Part shown: piece by piece, positions 1-14,700 of the stretch | How the letters are laid out: each line of letters opens with the position of its first letter | Numbering within the stretch: the first letter of the stretch is position 1 | Position numbers and translations under genes: made by a program | Source of the DNA: Piliocolobus tephrosceles | Lineage: Eukaryota; Chordata; Mammalia; Primates; Cercopithecidae | Reading direction: 5' to 3' | NCBI RefSeq assembly: GCF_002776525.5 | Contig: NC_045438.1 | Coordinates: 157,400,395 to 157,464,394 of the forward strand | Length of the DNA stretch: 64,000 nt | The notes under the pieces: generated by a model | Seen by the model: the letters and a program-made list of their open reading frames with translations, nothing else | Databases searched by the model: none | Told to the model about the DNA's origin: nothing

Positions 1-1693
1 TTCTTTCTCCATCTGGAAAATGTCTCCAGTCTTTCAAAATTCAGCCACAGCCTTATCTCTTCCAAGAAGCTTTTACTTTTTAAGAGATCTAAATTAAAGT
101 ATGTTTCTCTAGCCATTATAGCACATCTCTTGTAATATTGAAGACACTGGTACTGTAATTTTTTGTTTATTTGTGTATTACTCTCTCTCAACTAAAAACT
201 CTGTGAAGATAAGGACCACATCTCATTTGACTTTATTTTTCAGCATTTAACAGTACTAGTATATAAAATCCTCAGATAATTGGTTAATGAATCAATAAAT
301 TAATGAATGAAGGAATGGAATGCCTCTTTTTATTCATCTCTTTCCTTTTCTGTTCTCCATGTCTTCTCTTGTTTTACTTTTGTTTCTGCCCTTCTTCCAC
401 TGTGACTAAATTTTTGCAATATAGAAATAATAGGGGCTTTGTGACCTTTAGAGTTTTCTTAGCTCTACAAATGTTGGAAAATGGATTTTGAACCTTAGCA
501 AACAAGCTGAAACAGTTTAAACATTTGTTTGTGGGTGCAGCAATGGAAGAAAGATTTCATTGGCATTTATGATGGTGAGTACATTTGTGAGGTTCACATT
601 CTTTGCTCAAGACTGAGAGGCCTCTGGTTAGATCTGCCCCCATTCTAAAGCAACACAGATCATATTCTGTCACACTGAGATCTCAGATAACTGACCTTTG
701 TCACATCTGGGGGCCTCCTGAGATGCCCTGCATGGAAACAAAGATGAACAGACTGTTTAAAAATTTTCAGCCTGGGTTTAGCCCAGGTATTTTTTATAAA
801 GATATTCTGAAATAATGAAAACAATGTTCCTAATATGCTGGCCAGCAATAGTAGGTGCCAGTAAATGTTAGTCTCTAATCTTCATCCTCTTTCCCAAGCT
901 TTCTGAAGTTCCCGAAGACATACGTTTCCTTGAAATTTCTCTCAGGATCAGAGTCACAAATAAGGAATTGGTCCAAGTGATATGTTCCAGGCACCAAACA
1001 TGCAGCTCCTCTTTTCAGATGCCAGCAAATTAATCATCTGTTTTGGCACTTACACCTTTTTTGGAGAGTGAGCTGAATCTAATGCGTGCCCCATATCAAC
1101 TTCCCTCAGCTGTCATGCCCAGCTCACACACAGTCAGGGACCAACCTGCTGGCCCCACATCCCCAGCAGAGATCCCTTTCCTGGAAACACTGGTAATGTT
1201 CTGACTTCTCCGGTTGCTTGAGGAGGTGCTGTAGACCTTTGTGGCGGGGCTGGGAAACACCTGAACGGGGATTTGAGCAGTGTGAGAGCAGACCAAGCTG
1301 GCAGTATTCCAGCTCCCACCTGAATCCAGTGAAAGTGACAATAATTAATCTGGTGTACCCAAGTGGCACTATTTACAGTAATATAAAGGAGATGTTAATG
1401 TGTAAGAAACAGTTTGAAAACAACCAAAATATAAATAGAAAAAATAGCTGTAATGCTCAGTTTCCTTACTTGAAAAACAAGTCCTATTTAAAGTTTTCGA
1501 TTCAGTTTTTCGAAATAGAATTCAGCCTGAATTTTCATTTAAAAACTGGATTTATTAATATATTTTGTGGAAATAGACGTTCTCTATTGCCTACCCACAA
1601 CTGTTAATTATAACAAAGGAAGTTGCTTATGTAACAGCTTTGCCTATAAGCATTTTAGAGGTAAATGGAATTTAGGTCAATAACCCTTCAATG
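1..1693. other. ELOVL2 intron 1 (3' part), mostly unique sequence
   Basis: No exon is seen. The stretch 165-310 resembles a + strand L2 3' end (AGGACC...TAATGAATCAAT). Open frames at 303-491, 603-815 and 1096-1607 lack splice context and family features. Exon 1 and the promoter are not in the window. Confidence 0.6.
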
Positions 1694-2003
1694 TTTTTTT
1701 TTTTTTTTTTTTTTTTTTTGAGACAGGGTCTCGCTCTGTTGCCTAGGCTGGAGTGCAGTGGTGCAATCTCAGCTCACTGCAAGCTCCGCCTCCCGGGTTC
1801 ACGCCATTCTCCTGCCTCAGCCTCCTGAGTAGCTGGGACTACAGGCGCCTGCCACCTCACCCGGCTAATTTTTTTTTGTATTTTTAGTAGAGATGGGATT
1901 TCACCATGTTAGCCAGGGTGGCCTTGATCTCCTGAACTCGCGATCCACCCGCCTCGGCCTCCCCAAGTGCCGGGATTACAAGTGTGAGCCATGGCGCCCA
2001 GCC
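1694..2003 (-). mobile_element. Alu, full length
   Basis: Reverse-complement Alu with a T-run head at 1694, flanked by the duplication AACCCTTCAATG / AACCCTTCAGTG. It ends about 280 bp before exon 2. Confidence 0.95.
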
Positions 2004-2281
2004 AACCCTTCAGTGTTTAAATGCACCAAGCCTGTTCTCCAGGACTCCTCTTGCCTAAGGAAATAAGAGGAATTGTTTCTTTCCAAATCTTTACAGGCTT
2101 GTGAAAGGTGAGGATGCATTTACTGGTCCTCTTTCCTTAAGTCTTTACAGTCAAAAGTCCTTGAAGCTGGGACCCTTGGAGAGTCTGGCAATTACATGTT
2201 GTTGGTAGTGACTTGTTTTGACAGTTTCAAAAAAAAAAGAAAAGAAAAAACCACTTAAATCATTTTTCTTTCTCTTTTTAG

Positions 2282-2345
2282 GAGCATCTAAAGGCCTTTG
2301 ATGATGAAATCAATGCTTTTTTGGACAATATGTTTGGACCGCGAG
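2282..2345 (+). CDS. ELOVL2: ELOVL2 exon 2 (first coding exon in window)
   Basis: The acceptor CTCTTTTTAG precedes GAGCATCTA and the donor is GCGAG|GTCAGT. The exon encodes residues 2-22 ([10 protein letters not shown]...MFGPR) and ends in phase 1. It has no ATG in frame at its start, so the initiator must be the last codon of upstream exon 1. This is the luminal N-terminal tail before the first membrane segment. Confidence 0.95.
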
Positions 2346-5300
2346 GTCAGTGAACTACTTGAGAACTTAATGTGGAAGGAACACAGCAAGAACACCATTT
2401 ACTTATAGAAAGGGATTATGTTATTTCTGGGGTCTTGGAAATAGTAAGGTACTTAATATTTAGAAACTTAACTTCCTTAACTTTGATATCCTTCCAGAAT
2501 GTCCAGAAGATCCCATTTCTCTTCCTGCTCAACCTCTCCTGGGATTAAAGAAGTTCTGGGAGCAGGAAGCAGAGACAGAATGAAATGCAATGCTTTCCTC
2601 CAGTGTCTATCTGGCTACAAAGCCGGGTTGTAACTTTCCTTCTAAACTATGCTGCTTTCTTGTTCCCTCTCCACCACCCATTCATCTTCTACCTTCCTCA
2701 CATGCATAGTCACACGTGACATTTCTGCCCTTAGATGCCTTGATAAATTCCCTTTAAAGATGTGTGCGTTGGCTGGGTGTGGAGGCTCACGCCTGTAATC
2801 CCAGCACTTTGGGAGGCTGAGGTGGGTAGATCACGAGGTCAGGAGTTCAAGACCAGCCTGACCAACATGGTGGAACCCCATCTCTACTAAAAATACAAAA
2901 ATTAGCCAGGCATAGTGGCTTGCACCTGTAATTCTAGCTCCTTAGGAGGCTGAGGTAGGAGAATCGCTTGAACCCGGGAGGTAGAGCCAAGATCATGCCA
3001 CTACACTCCAGCCTGGGCAACAGAGCGAGACTCTGTCTCAAAAAAAAAAAAAAAAAAAAGATGTGTGCACTTTCTCTGCCTAGGGCCTGCAGGTAGGCTG
3101 AGCTTAGACATCTCTCCATCCTTTCTTCATCACCAGTCACTTACTCTACTGCAGTGGCCTCCTAACAGGTCTCCCCTCTTCCACTCTTGCCCCCTTCCAG
3201 TCATTTATTCAGTGTCAGCTGGAATGATATTCTAGAGACCTAAGTCATATTGCATGGTACTGTAGCTTAAAACTCATCAATGTCATCTCACTGCTCTCAG
3301 GTAAAAACCAAACTTCTTATCATGGACTGCGCACCCCTTGGGCTGTCTAACCCCAGCAATCTCTCCAACTCAGTCAGTATCCGTCGTCCTCACTGGCTTT
3401 CATACAGCTGCTCAAGCCATCTTTTAATTCTGCAAATACGTAAAATTCTTTCACGTGCTATTCCTTGAGCCTGGAATTCCTCCCTAGGATCTCCTACCCC
3501 TCCCTCCAGATGAGTCAGTTCCTGTTGCACTTGAGGTGTCAGCTTCAACATTGCCTTTTCAGTTGGGCTTTGCCTCTCTAAGGTATAGTAGTCCGCCCTT
3601 AGCAGCAGTTTTGCTTTCTGCAGTTCCAGTTACCCATGGTCAACCATGGTCTGAAAATAGGTGAACACAATACAGTAAGATATTTTCAGATGGACAGATG
3701 ACCATATTCATATGACTTTTATTATAGTATATTGTTATAATTATTCTCTTACTATGCCTAATTTATCAACTTTTCCATAGGTATATATGTACAGGAAAAA
3801 GCATGGTACACACAGGGTTTGGTAGTATCTGCAGTCTCGGCATCCGCGGGGTCTGCTGTGGTCCCTCATCATTCTGTTTCAACCCTTGTTTACTTCCTTC
3901 AGATACTTCCTGGTTACCAACAGCGATTTCTCCCATGAGGGCAGGAACCCTGGCCGTTTTACTCACCATTTATCTCCAGGGTTTATTACAGTTCTGGGAA
4001 CATATTCAGCACTGTATATTTTCCAAATAAATGAATGAATTCTAGACGGAAGGTTTCGTTTTACTTGAGCCTTACTGGCTCACAGAACTGTGGGAAGTCC
4101 TTAGTTCTCTACAAGTTATTTCCTCAGCCCTATTGGAGGAGAGAGCAGGGAATGAGGAGGTTTTCCTGTTTCTCAAGATCTATAAACAATCACTTGGAGA
4201 GTATTTAGGCCATTCTCCGTTTTCTCCATGGGCTCTATTAACTTTTTAAATGAACGACTATATAGTTTTAATATAATGATACTGATTCTATACAGCTTTG
4301 AAAAAAATCCTTTCACATAGTTTTTTTTTGCTTTTTCCATTTTATCCTCCTGATGACTCTGTGAGGTAGGCAGGGCAGAATATCTTTATATTCTAACCTG
4401 TTTTTACTGTGTTCTCTCCCTTACAGGTCTAGTGGGTAGAAAGGAGAACAGCTCAGTGTAGCGGGCATGACCCTCTCCCTTAGACATGCAGGACCCGGGG
4501 CCTCCTCCCTTAGACATGCAGNNNNNNNNNNACATGCAGGACCCGGGGCCTCCTCCCTTAGACATGCAGGACCCGGGGTCTCCTCCCTTAGACATGCAGG
4601 ACCCAGGGTCTCCTCCCTTAGACATGCAGGACCTGGGCCCCCCCACCTTAGACATGCAGGACCCAGGGCACTCTCACTTAGACATGCAGGACCCAGGAGG
4701 AACTATGATTTGTTGGTGACAGTGGTTTTCTATTTGACACTTCGACTAGACAGTTAAAACAATGACCTGTCTGTGCCAAGTTCACTGAGCTTTGCTGCCA
4801 GTAAGATTGGCATGATCTGGAATTATGTGGATGTGGGATCAATTGAGGAAAGGATTACAGTTGTTTACTCTGCATTGGTCATTTTATGGAATTTTCCTCT
4901 GTAGCAAGGAGATTGTAAAATTGACCGTTGACAGTGGAATCAGATGAACTCCACAGTGACAAGGTGTCTAGCATGTAAGCCATCAAGAATCCTCTTTTCT
5001 TCCTAAAAGTCTCACACGCTGATGCTGACTGGCACATCACCTAATAAACCTCTCGGTGTCTCCTAGCCTCTTCTGATTTTGCCCACACCATGTTAGTACC
5101 GTCAAGGGGTACTGTTCTGCGCGAATACTGACTCAGAGGAAGAACTGACATTTCTCAAGTCCCAAAGAAAAGGAAGTTTATTACAAGCATTTGTTCCCAT
5201 CTTTTGGCTAAAACAACTATGATTATCCTTAACAACTGTAGCAAACATTTACAGCACTGTGACAAAAGAAAACAAAAACATCAGGTGCTGTATTAGTTTG

Positions 5301-8300
5301 CAGTATGTGCTTGACTCAATGTGCCAGTGGATGTGCATTTAATGAATGTTTCCTCTTAACTCAGCACTCAATGGGTATGAGTCAGACAGAGTAGAGATAT
5401 AAGACCTAGTAGCTGTCTCCTGGAGCATATACTGTAGTTGGGGAGGTAAAGCCAGCACATCTGAAACTACTGGAAATCAAATACTAAACCATGTGTGTTT
5501 GTTTCCTAGGCTGCTATGAAAAGTACCACAAACCGGGTGGCTTAAATAGCAGAAATGTATTCTTTCACAGTTCTGGAGGCCAGTAATCTGAAATCAAGGT
5601 GTCAGCAGAGCCTTGTTCCCTCTGAAGTTCTAGGGAAGAGTCTGCACCATGACTCCCCCTAGTTTCTGGTTGTTGGTGGCAATCTCTGATGTTCCTTAGC
5701 TTGTAGATGCATCACTCCAATCTCTGCCTCCATCTTCAAATGGCCTTCTCCTCTTTGTCCTTGTATCCAGACCTCTCCTTACACTAGTCATTGGCCTAGG
5801 GCCCAGCCTAATCCAGTTTAACCTCATCTTAGCTAGATTAGATCTGCAAAGTCTCTATTTTCAAATAATGTCACATTCACAGATACCAGGAGTTAGGACT
5901 TGAAGGCATCTTTGTGGGAGACACAATTCAATCCAACACCATAACAAGAAGTAGCGTAGCAGTTTAGTGCAAGTAATTTCACTTTTTTAGGCGTCTACAG
6001 CTCGGTTTTTCTTAAGGGTAAACTGGGATGATATTATCACCTATATAATAGGACTGCTTTGAGAATCACATAAGTTAATACATGTAAAAAGCTTCAGAAT
6101 AGTGCCTGGCACAGCATAAGTGCTCAGTAAATGTTATGGTAACAGTATCATAGCCATAATTTGTGAATTAGAAAATGAGAATAAGTGTCTTGCTATGCAT
6201 ATGAGGAGCTGTAGATACGAAAACACAGTAGGAAATGTCTCCCTTCAGCAGTCAGGACCTTCATCTGGGCATGAAAAGATGAGTAGGACTCAGATACGGA
6301 GATGGACATTAGGAAGTGATGCACAGTACAGACTTACGGCAGGCGATTGCAAGCCTGTTGTGTGAAAGGTGGTATCTGTTAGTCACTGCATGCTGAGAAG
6401 AGCTTCCTTTTTATCTCTGTCACCAGTGGGAGATATTTATAAAATAAGTGATGGGACAGTCGGAGCTTGAGAAGGCACTTTCCGTGTAGAAATGGTACTG
6501 TTTGTAGGGTGGGTGGTTTAACAAGAGGCTGGGGTATACAGGGGAGGACATACCAGAAAGTGGGACTTCGAAAACAAAAAATTCAAGAAAAGGCCATTGC
6601 CTGTTGGTGAAACCAGCTCACTACAACTCCATTTGTAGAGGTTAAAAGCAGCATGCAGTTTTTATAATTCTCAGCCAAATCATTTTCTTTATTTAAACAA
6701 ATAAAAAGAGCAGAATAGAAGACAAAAATCATTTTGTGTCTATAGTGATTTTCAGGTGTTACTAATTATATTGTAGCTCTAGCATGTGGGTTTCATTTAA
6801 GCTTTTAAATATTCACTCTCCAGTGTAAGGGGCCCTGATGTATTCAGCTGCTTGCCTCCCTGCTGTGTAAACGTCCAGTCCCGTGGCCAGATCTGGGTCC
6901 TCAGTTCTGAATCACAGCTCCCAGGCTTTGCCTCTGCTGTCTGCAGCGTCCAGACTTGCTGCACTGTCATCCTATTGCTGTCTCTGAATCAGCTGAACTC
7001 TAAACCCATTCCATTACTGATCGGAGGCAAACTCGGAGCTGTGTGGGCTTTAGGAATTAGGATACAGTATCAATATACCTTCTTTCCTCTGACTGCTCTG
7101 ATCTCCATGGGAGGACAGCTGCAAGGTATCATGGGCTGGGAGGCAGATGTGACTGGTTCAAATTCTGACTCTGCTGCTGACTATGATGTAGCCTTTTGAA
7201 AGTTACTAAAGTTTTCTGAGCTGTTTTTTCCATCCATAAAATTGCATAATAGTACTTCCTATTAATTTAGAGTAAATAAATGCAGTAACTGTTCCAAAAT
7301 AGGCATTCAAGAACTGTCACTTCACACCTTTACTTCTTGTCCCTTTCATTCAGTGTTCAGCCTAAGCCCTGTTTGCTCCATGAAACCTTTACCGATTCAG
7401 CCCCCACGGGCTTCCTCTTCGCCTGAACTCTAACCCCAGGCCCCCTACCTAATGCTGTATGGGGTTGTTCCCTGTTGTGCTGGTGTGTACAAATGCAATG
7501 TATGTGACAATACTGATGACTGAACAGGAGCGTCATTCCTCAGGATCCTCACTGTATGTGTTTCTTTTCAGATTCTCGAGTCAGAGGGTGGTTCATGTTG
7601 GACTCTTACCTTCCTACCTTTTTTCTTACTGTCATGTATCTGCTCTCAATATGGCTGGGTAACAAGTATATGAAGAACAGACCTGCTCTTTCTCTCAGGG
7701 GTATCCTCACCTTGTATAATCTCGGAATCACACTTCTCTCCGCATACATGCTGGCAGAGGTAAGTGTTTAGCCAAAGCTGAAGTCCAGTAACTAGCAGTT
7801 TTTATTAATAGAAACAATTACATCTAGCCTGGCAGAACTACGCAAAGTTGCTATCAATACTTTAAGTCCTAAGGAACTTATTCCAGCATTTGATATTATT
7901 CTTTCTGAAAATCTTGGAAGTCCTTGTTTATAACTTGAATCTTTCGTATCCCAATTTAGACCTATTTTTTTTAATTTAATTTAATTTTTTTTTTTTTTGA
8001 GACAGAGTCTTGCTCTGTCATCCAGGCTGGAGGGCAATGGCACAATCTCAGCTCACTGCAACCTCCGCCTCCCAGGTTTAGGCGATTCTCATGGCTCAGC
8101 CTCCTGAATAGCTGGGATTACAGGTACTCACCACCATGCCCAGCTAATTTTTGTAATTTTAGTACAGATGGGGTTTTACCATGTTGCCCAGGCTGGTCTT
8201 GAACTCCTGATCTCAGGTGATCCTCCTGCCTCGGCCTCCCAAAGTGCTGGGATTACAGGTGTGAGCCACCATGCCTGGCCTAGACCTATTTCTTTAGTCT

Positions 8301-8720
8301 CTAGTCTAATTTAGAATCACAACGTAGATCAAATGGGCCTTTACAGATCATGTTACAGTTTTCTCCTTTTACAGATGAGGATACTGAAGCTTTAGAAAAG
8401 TTTCATAATTTTCCCGAGAATAGACAGTGATTAACAGAGTATTTTAAAAATTAACTTAAACATCATATGCAGTTAGTTTTACTGAAATGCCAATATATAT
8501 ATTCCCTTAAAGAATAGTCCGTATGTCTTTGGAACACTGACATTTCAGCTCAGCTCTGGTAGCCCTTGTTACATCCTGTGCTCCAGATTCCGCTGTGAAG
8601 CACCAAACAAGGTCATTTTACAGGAGAAGGAACAAGGATGAGTGCCCCGTCTGTATAACCAAAAGTTATTTTAATGTAATAGAAGGGGAAATCTACAAGT
8701 GTTAAATAACGTGCTGTAGC

Positions 8721-8753
<33 letters not shown>

Positions 8754-11700
8754 ACAGGGGCAAAGAGAATGAAAACAAAATTTTTTAGGGATTTTATAGC
8801 TTGTATAAAAATCATTCATACAAGCTATAAGTGGGAGATAATGGCACAAATATAGCTGCCTTTCTGATGATCTTGAACTCTAAAAGAAAATAAATCCTTG
8901 CCTTAAAAATGAAAGTTCTCTTGAGAGTTTATTCTGTGCATTATTCTAATATGTACCATTCTTAATAACTATTAATATTACTATAAATGACTGGAATGAA
9001 GCTCTCAGAATGGAATTTTAGGCATCAGTATAGGGGATGGAATTTTGGGGTCAAAAAAGCCATGCTAACAACTTTTTTTTTTTTTTTTGAGGCAGAGTCT
9101 TGCTGTGTCACCCAGGCTGGAGTGCAATGGCGCACTCTCAGCTCACTGTAACCTCCGCCTCCTAAGTTCAAGCAATTCTTCTGCCTCAGCCTCCCGAGTA
9201 GCTGGGATTACAGCTGCCCACCATTCCTGGCTAATATATATATATATTTTTAGTAGAGATGGGGATTCACCATGTTGGTTAGGCTGGTCTTGAACTCCTG
9301 ACCTCAGGTGATCCATCCGCCTCGGCCTCCCAGAGTGCCGGGATTACAGACCTGAGCCACCACCCACAGCCAACAACTCTTAAAATTATATCACATAGGT
9401 GCTCACTAATCTACTTGACACTGAAAGGACCATTTTTATTTTAGGTTCTCTATCAGCTGAAGTTTAGCTCACTAGATGAGTTAGCAAGATAGTAATTTAT
9501 GGGATTCGTTTCTCTATATAGCAGAAGGAAAGATACTCTTGGATTGTTTTCCATAAGTGACAGCTGCACACTATTTACAATAGCAAAGACTTGGAACCAA
9601 CCCAAATGCCCATCAGTGGTAGACTGGATAAAGAAAATGTGGCACATAAACACCACAGAATACTATGCAGCCATAAAAAAGAATGAGATCATGTCCTTTG
9701 CAGGGACATGGATGAAGCTGGAAGCCATCATCCACAGCAAACTAACACAGGAACAGAAAACCAGACACCACATGTTCTCACTCATAAGTGGGAGTTGATC
9801 AATGAGAACATATGGACACAAGGAGGGGAACATCACACACCCGGGCCTGTTGGTGGGTGGGGGGCAAGGGTAGGGAGAACATTAGGACAAATATCTAATG
9901 TGTGTGGGGCTTAAAACCTAGATGAAAGGTTGATAGGTGCAGCAAACTACCAACGCACATGTATACCTATGTAACAAACCTGCACATTCTGCACATGTAT
10001 CCCAGAACTTAAAGTAAAATAAAAAATCTAAAAAATAATAATAATAAAGAAGTGACAGCTGCAGCAGAAGGGCCAGCCTGCATGTCCAACCACACCAGCA
10101 GTTCTAGTACCTGTTTGGACGGAGCTTTGGTATAATGGAGTCAGAAGACACAAGTTTGTTTTAGTTTTGTCACTTTCTGTGTAATTTTAGAGCAGTTACT
10201 TAGGCTTTCCAAACCTTAGGCAACTTATCTATAAAGCAGAGATACAATATTTATACTACATAACTCTTGAGTGATTTGTAACGATTAATGACTTCTGTTC
10301 AATCAGCATGTAGTGAGCTTTTACTAGGCACTGAATATGAAGCCCTGAAGTATATGGATAAGACACAGCTTCTACACTTGAAGAGCCTATGGACTAGTAC
10401 AGAGTAGGAGTTGGTAAATGTGAAAATGCTTTGTGAATTACAAAGTGCTAGTTGAACAGTAGTCACCATCAACAGGAGCAAGAACAACCGTTTAGTTTTT
10501 GAACAATGAGGTAAATGTCTTCTTTCTAGGAAGAACATATCTGCACTGAGCCCATTGCCTACCACTAATTTTACCTACTGCTTACCCACTCTTTCTCTTA
10601 CACTATGTGTAAGTGTAAAATCACTTAGTTCAGTTCAAAATCACTACCATTGATTGCCGCCCAGTCTCCTCTCTTTGATTGTGACCTCTTTCAGAGCAGG
10701 CAGAAGGTCTTTCTTTGACACTCTGGGGGTATGTTTAATAGACACTAGTCAGGTGACAGACTGATTTAACCTTGCTAACTTGTTAGGGGTCAGCAGATGT
10801 CTGCTTAAGCCAGAAAGTCACCGCAATAATTATTAACAGTCTTTCGACAAAGATGTATTGAGTTCCCACACTGTCAGATTCAACTGTAGATTCTAGAACA
10901 CAACCTTTGCCCTGTGGGAAAGAGTGAGAGGCTGGTGATGGGGCAGCCTCTGAGAAGGTGCCATTGGAGTTGAGACTGAATGACACAGTGGACAGAGGAT
11001 CAGTGGTTGAAGATGAGGTGGAGAGATGGCAGATGACATTGGGGCCTTGGAAGGAATTTGGCTTGCACTCTTAAGTGTCATGGAAAGCTATTGGAGGATT
11101 TTAATGATGGGAGCGCTATTATCTCCCTTTTAAAATAGATCACTCTAGCTCCTACATAGAAAATGACTATGAGGGTGACTTGACAAGAATGTTAGCAAAG
11201 AGTCCAGTTAGGAGATCATTGCAGTACTACAGGCAACAGATGCTAGCATCTTGGATTAAGGTGGTGAAGATGGGAAGAAGCTGGTGGATTCTAAGTATAT
11301 TTTGGAGTAATTTAGTCCACACCTCCTTACAACTAACCCTATTTGACAGCCTTCCTTCCTTTTCTAGCACATAGGTTGGATGACTCCTGCACCAGTAAGG
11401 GGATTAAGAATGGTCCGGGGAGAGACAGATAGAGCCTCTCTAGCTTGACTGTCTATTCACTTATTAAATTGTCAGGTAGTTCTGCACAGATGCTACAGGA
11501 ATGGGGACAACCCGGATAAATCTGACTAAAACAGGAAACGTCATGGGGAAACAGAATATGCCCTGCCCTCTCCACACTCAGGAGTTACTCTGTAACTGCA
11601 CTGTTAATGTGCAGAGTAGAGATTAGAGCCCCTGACTACAGAACCACAGCCTGACCATAGAGGCTTTCATTTAATCCTTGTACACAAAGTTAAACAGCTT

Positions 11701-14700
11701 TCTTAGTTTGATAAATGCGCCAACACGCCAAAATTCATATGTAGTTTAAGGTCTTTCTGGGTCCCCTCTAGCCAGTCGCGCTGATTCCCAGTTGAGGACT
11801 AAGAGCATAAATCCCCTGGGAGATATTCGGAAATGACCTGATTTGTAATAGATCCCATCAGGAGAATCCAAGGTTTTCTTCTTTCACTGGACTTACTTAT
11901 ATCGATAATCTTCAACTGGCATGATGTTAACAGAAAGAGTTTTGTTAGAAGGAAAGAGAGGTATATCAGGACAGTGAAGAAATCTCACAAAGATTCTAAA
12001 ATATTCTAAATGTTATTTAGTAATCTCTCTCTAACATTTAATTAATCAACATCCAAACCCTCTCAGCTGTGTATATGTATTTTAACGGATATTGTGTATG
12101 AATTTTATACGTCTCTAAGGCAGCAGAAAATACTAAATTGTAGGCCTTTCGCCTGTAATACCTGATCCAAATCACAAATGCCTTATATTCTAGAATTTTA
12201 ACTTTTTACAGGGAGAAAACTTATTTCATAAAATTTTCAACAAAGAATAAAAAAGCTCATTTTCTCATGAGGTGGAAAGTACACCAAACAATGAATTAGG
12301 AATTCTGAATTCTAATCATCCTTCTACCACTTTCTAGTCATGTAATCTTGAGCAAATCATATACTCATCAAATGTTTACTGAACACTTACCATGTAGCAG
12401 GTACTGGGCAAGGAACCATAGATACAAAGATGAGCAAAAACAGATGCATACATTTTTTGGAGCTTTTTGGTTTTTGAGAGTAATGGGGAAGACAGACATT
12501 AATTAACCACCAAATTGTTTGATCACTGAGTAGCATAAATACAATGAAGAAAATGGTTTAAGAACCTTATTGAACACTGTTTTCGATATGGCAATATATA
12601 TATTTTTTAAATTATTGAGATGATTAAATATATCTAAACCAATACAAAATATTAAATTTTTACTGTAGTTTTCTCACAGTTGTTTTCAGCTAATTCTACA
12701 TTTCACTTCTAGAAACATGACTAGATAATTCCTTACATAAAATTTTGTGACTCAAATGATAGTTAAAATCTGTTATTTTGGCCAATGTAAATAGTTAGAG
12801 GTAACATATATTAATTAAGGAAATAGCCATTGATTTCAGTGCAACAGCAGGAAATAAGTCCCCTGATAATAGGTGTTTGAGGACAGGATTGAGACAAACT
12901 CAAATGCTGGGAACTTCCTACACAAACCTTGAATAGATGCCAGAGACATGAATGGGAAATTCAATATGCATCCAAATTCTTGTGCTGATGTTTGTTTTTC
13001 TTTCTTTCTTGGTTCTTTGGCAGCTCATTCTCTCCACTTGGGAAGGAGGCTACAACTTACAGTGTCAAGATCTTACCAGCGCAGGGGAAGCTGACATCCG
13101 GGTGAGCCACTAGAAGCAAATCAGCCAACCATAACCAGTTCTCCTTGACAAGGAGAGGAGGTTTTCTCCTTCCAGATAGGGGGCTGAGGCTAGAATTAGA
13201 TAAGAAAGGGGTTCCTGTTCTAATAGAAATGCTGATTTCCAGCTCTCCCTATATAGGGGACCAGCTGAATAAACCACAGCACATCCACATAGCAGATGCC
13301 TCTACAAAGTGAAGTGAGAAAGAGCTCTATACTGCTACAGAATTGTCTCCAGGATATAGTTACATGAACAAAAGTAACTTGCAGACTGTGTTTATAGGAT
13401 AGCACCCTTTGTGCAATAAATGATATGAATGCGTATGTGTATTTGCTTGTATTTTTAAAAAGAAACAATGACAGGATAAACTAAAAGCTAAAAAAAGTGT
13501 TTCCACTACGCATGGTGGCTCATGCCTGTAATCCTAGCACTTTGGGAGGCCAAGTCGGGTGGATCAAGAGGTCAGGAGTTCGAGACCAGCCTCACCAACA
13601 TAGTGAAACCTCATCTCTACTAAAAATAAAAAATTAGCCAGGCATAGTGTTGGGCACCTGTAGTCCCAGCCACTCAGGAGGCTGAGCCAGGAGAATCACT
13701 TGAACCCAGGAGGCAGAGATTATGGTGAGCCGAGACTGTGCCACTGCACTCCAGCCTGGGCAACACAGCAAGACTCCATCTCAAAAAAAAAAAAAAAAAA
13801 AAAGTGTTTCCTTTGAGGGGAGGGAACAGGGCAGAGGGGATACAGGGGAAGCCAGAATTCTCTGAATGTACCTTGTGCTATATTTGATTTTGGAACCACT
13901 AAGTGCTTTACATAATTATAAAACAAAATTAAATTTAAAAAGAAAGCAAGGCAGCTAGCCCCTAAAAGTTGGAAACAAACTTAAATAAATGAATATACCT
14001 ACATATTAAGTTGGTGACATAACCACCCAAGGAACTATTTCAAGTGACTTTAAAACAGTTTTTTGACTGAACGCCCCTAGTGAGATATATCTTAACAGTA
14101 TCCAGTAATTCTTTTGTTATTGTTAATAACATTGGTATTGCTTTTTTGACACTGTGATAGTACACTATGGGATAAATTAAGTATATAATAATGTTAATAT
14201 CAGTAGGCACTTTGATTTGAAACATGGAAAAAAAGAGATAGCAATAAAAAAGTTAAACTAAAACTCATTAATAATAGATTCAAATTGAAAATATCAGAAT
14301 TAACTTTATTCTTTTTTTAAAAAATTTAATTTTCAGCTCTGTCTATAGAAAAGGCCTAGTCTGTGACAGCCCAGTACAACGAGCAGTGATTACCCAGATC
14401 GTGCTCTCTAAACAGAATTTTCTCCAGAAAAGATTAGGTTTCTTAGATAATGGGCCTCTTCCAGTTTGGGGCAGGAAATGTTTATAAGATGAACCCAGGA
14501 TATCTATGAGAGAAGGCGAAGCAGCTACCCAGGACTATGAGGATCGTCACAAAAAGAGGAGTTGCCTGGAAGGGACCCCACTGCCTAAAAATGGGGCAGG
14601 TTGAACATCAAAAAGATACTGACTGGAATGAACTGAAGCATTACGTATGTAAAAAGCCATGAGTTTAAAATGATACTCATTTAAAAAACTCTTATTGTTA

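Noticed and set aside
4462..4698. Possible CRISPR-like array
   Set aside because: Units are contiguous 30-bp repeats with no unique spacers, in a primate intron. It is a minisatellite.
4404..4757. Repetitive peptides ([20 protein letters not shown]) from both strands of the minisatellite
   Set aside because: A 30-bp tandem unit keeps any frame open. The tract is intronic, contains N bases and has no splice logic.
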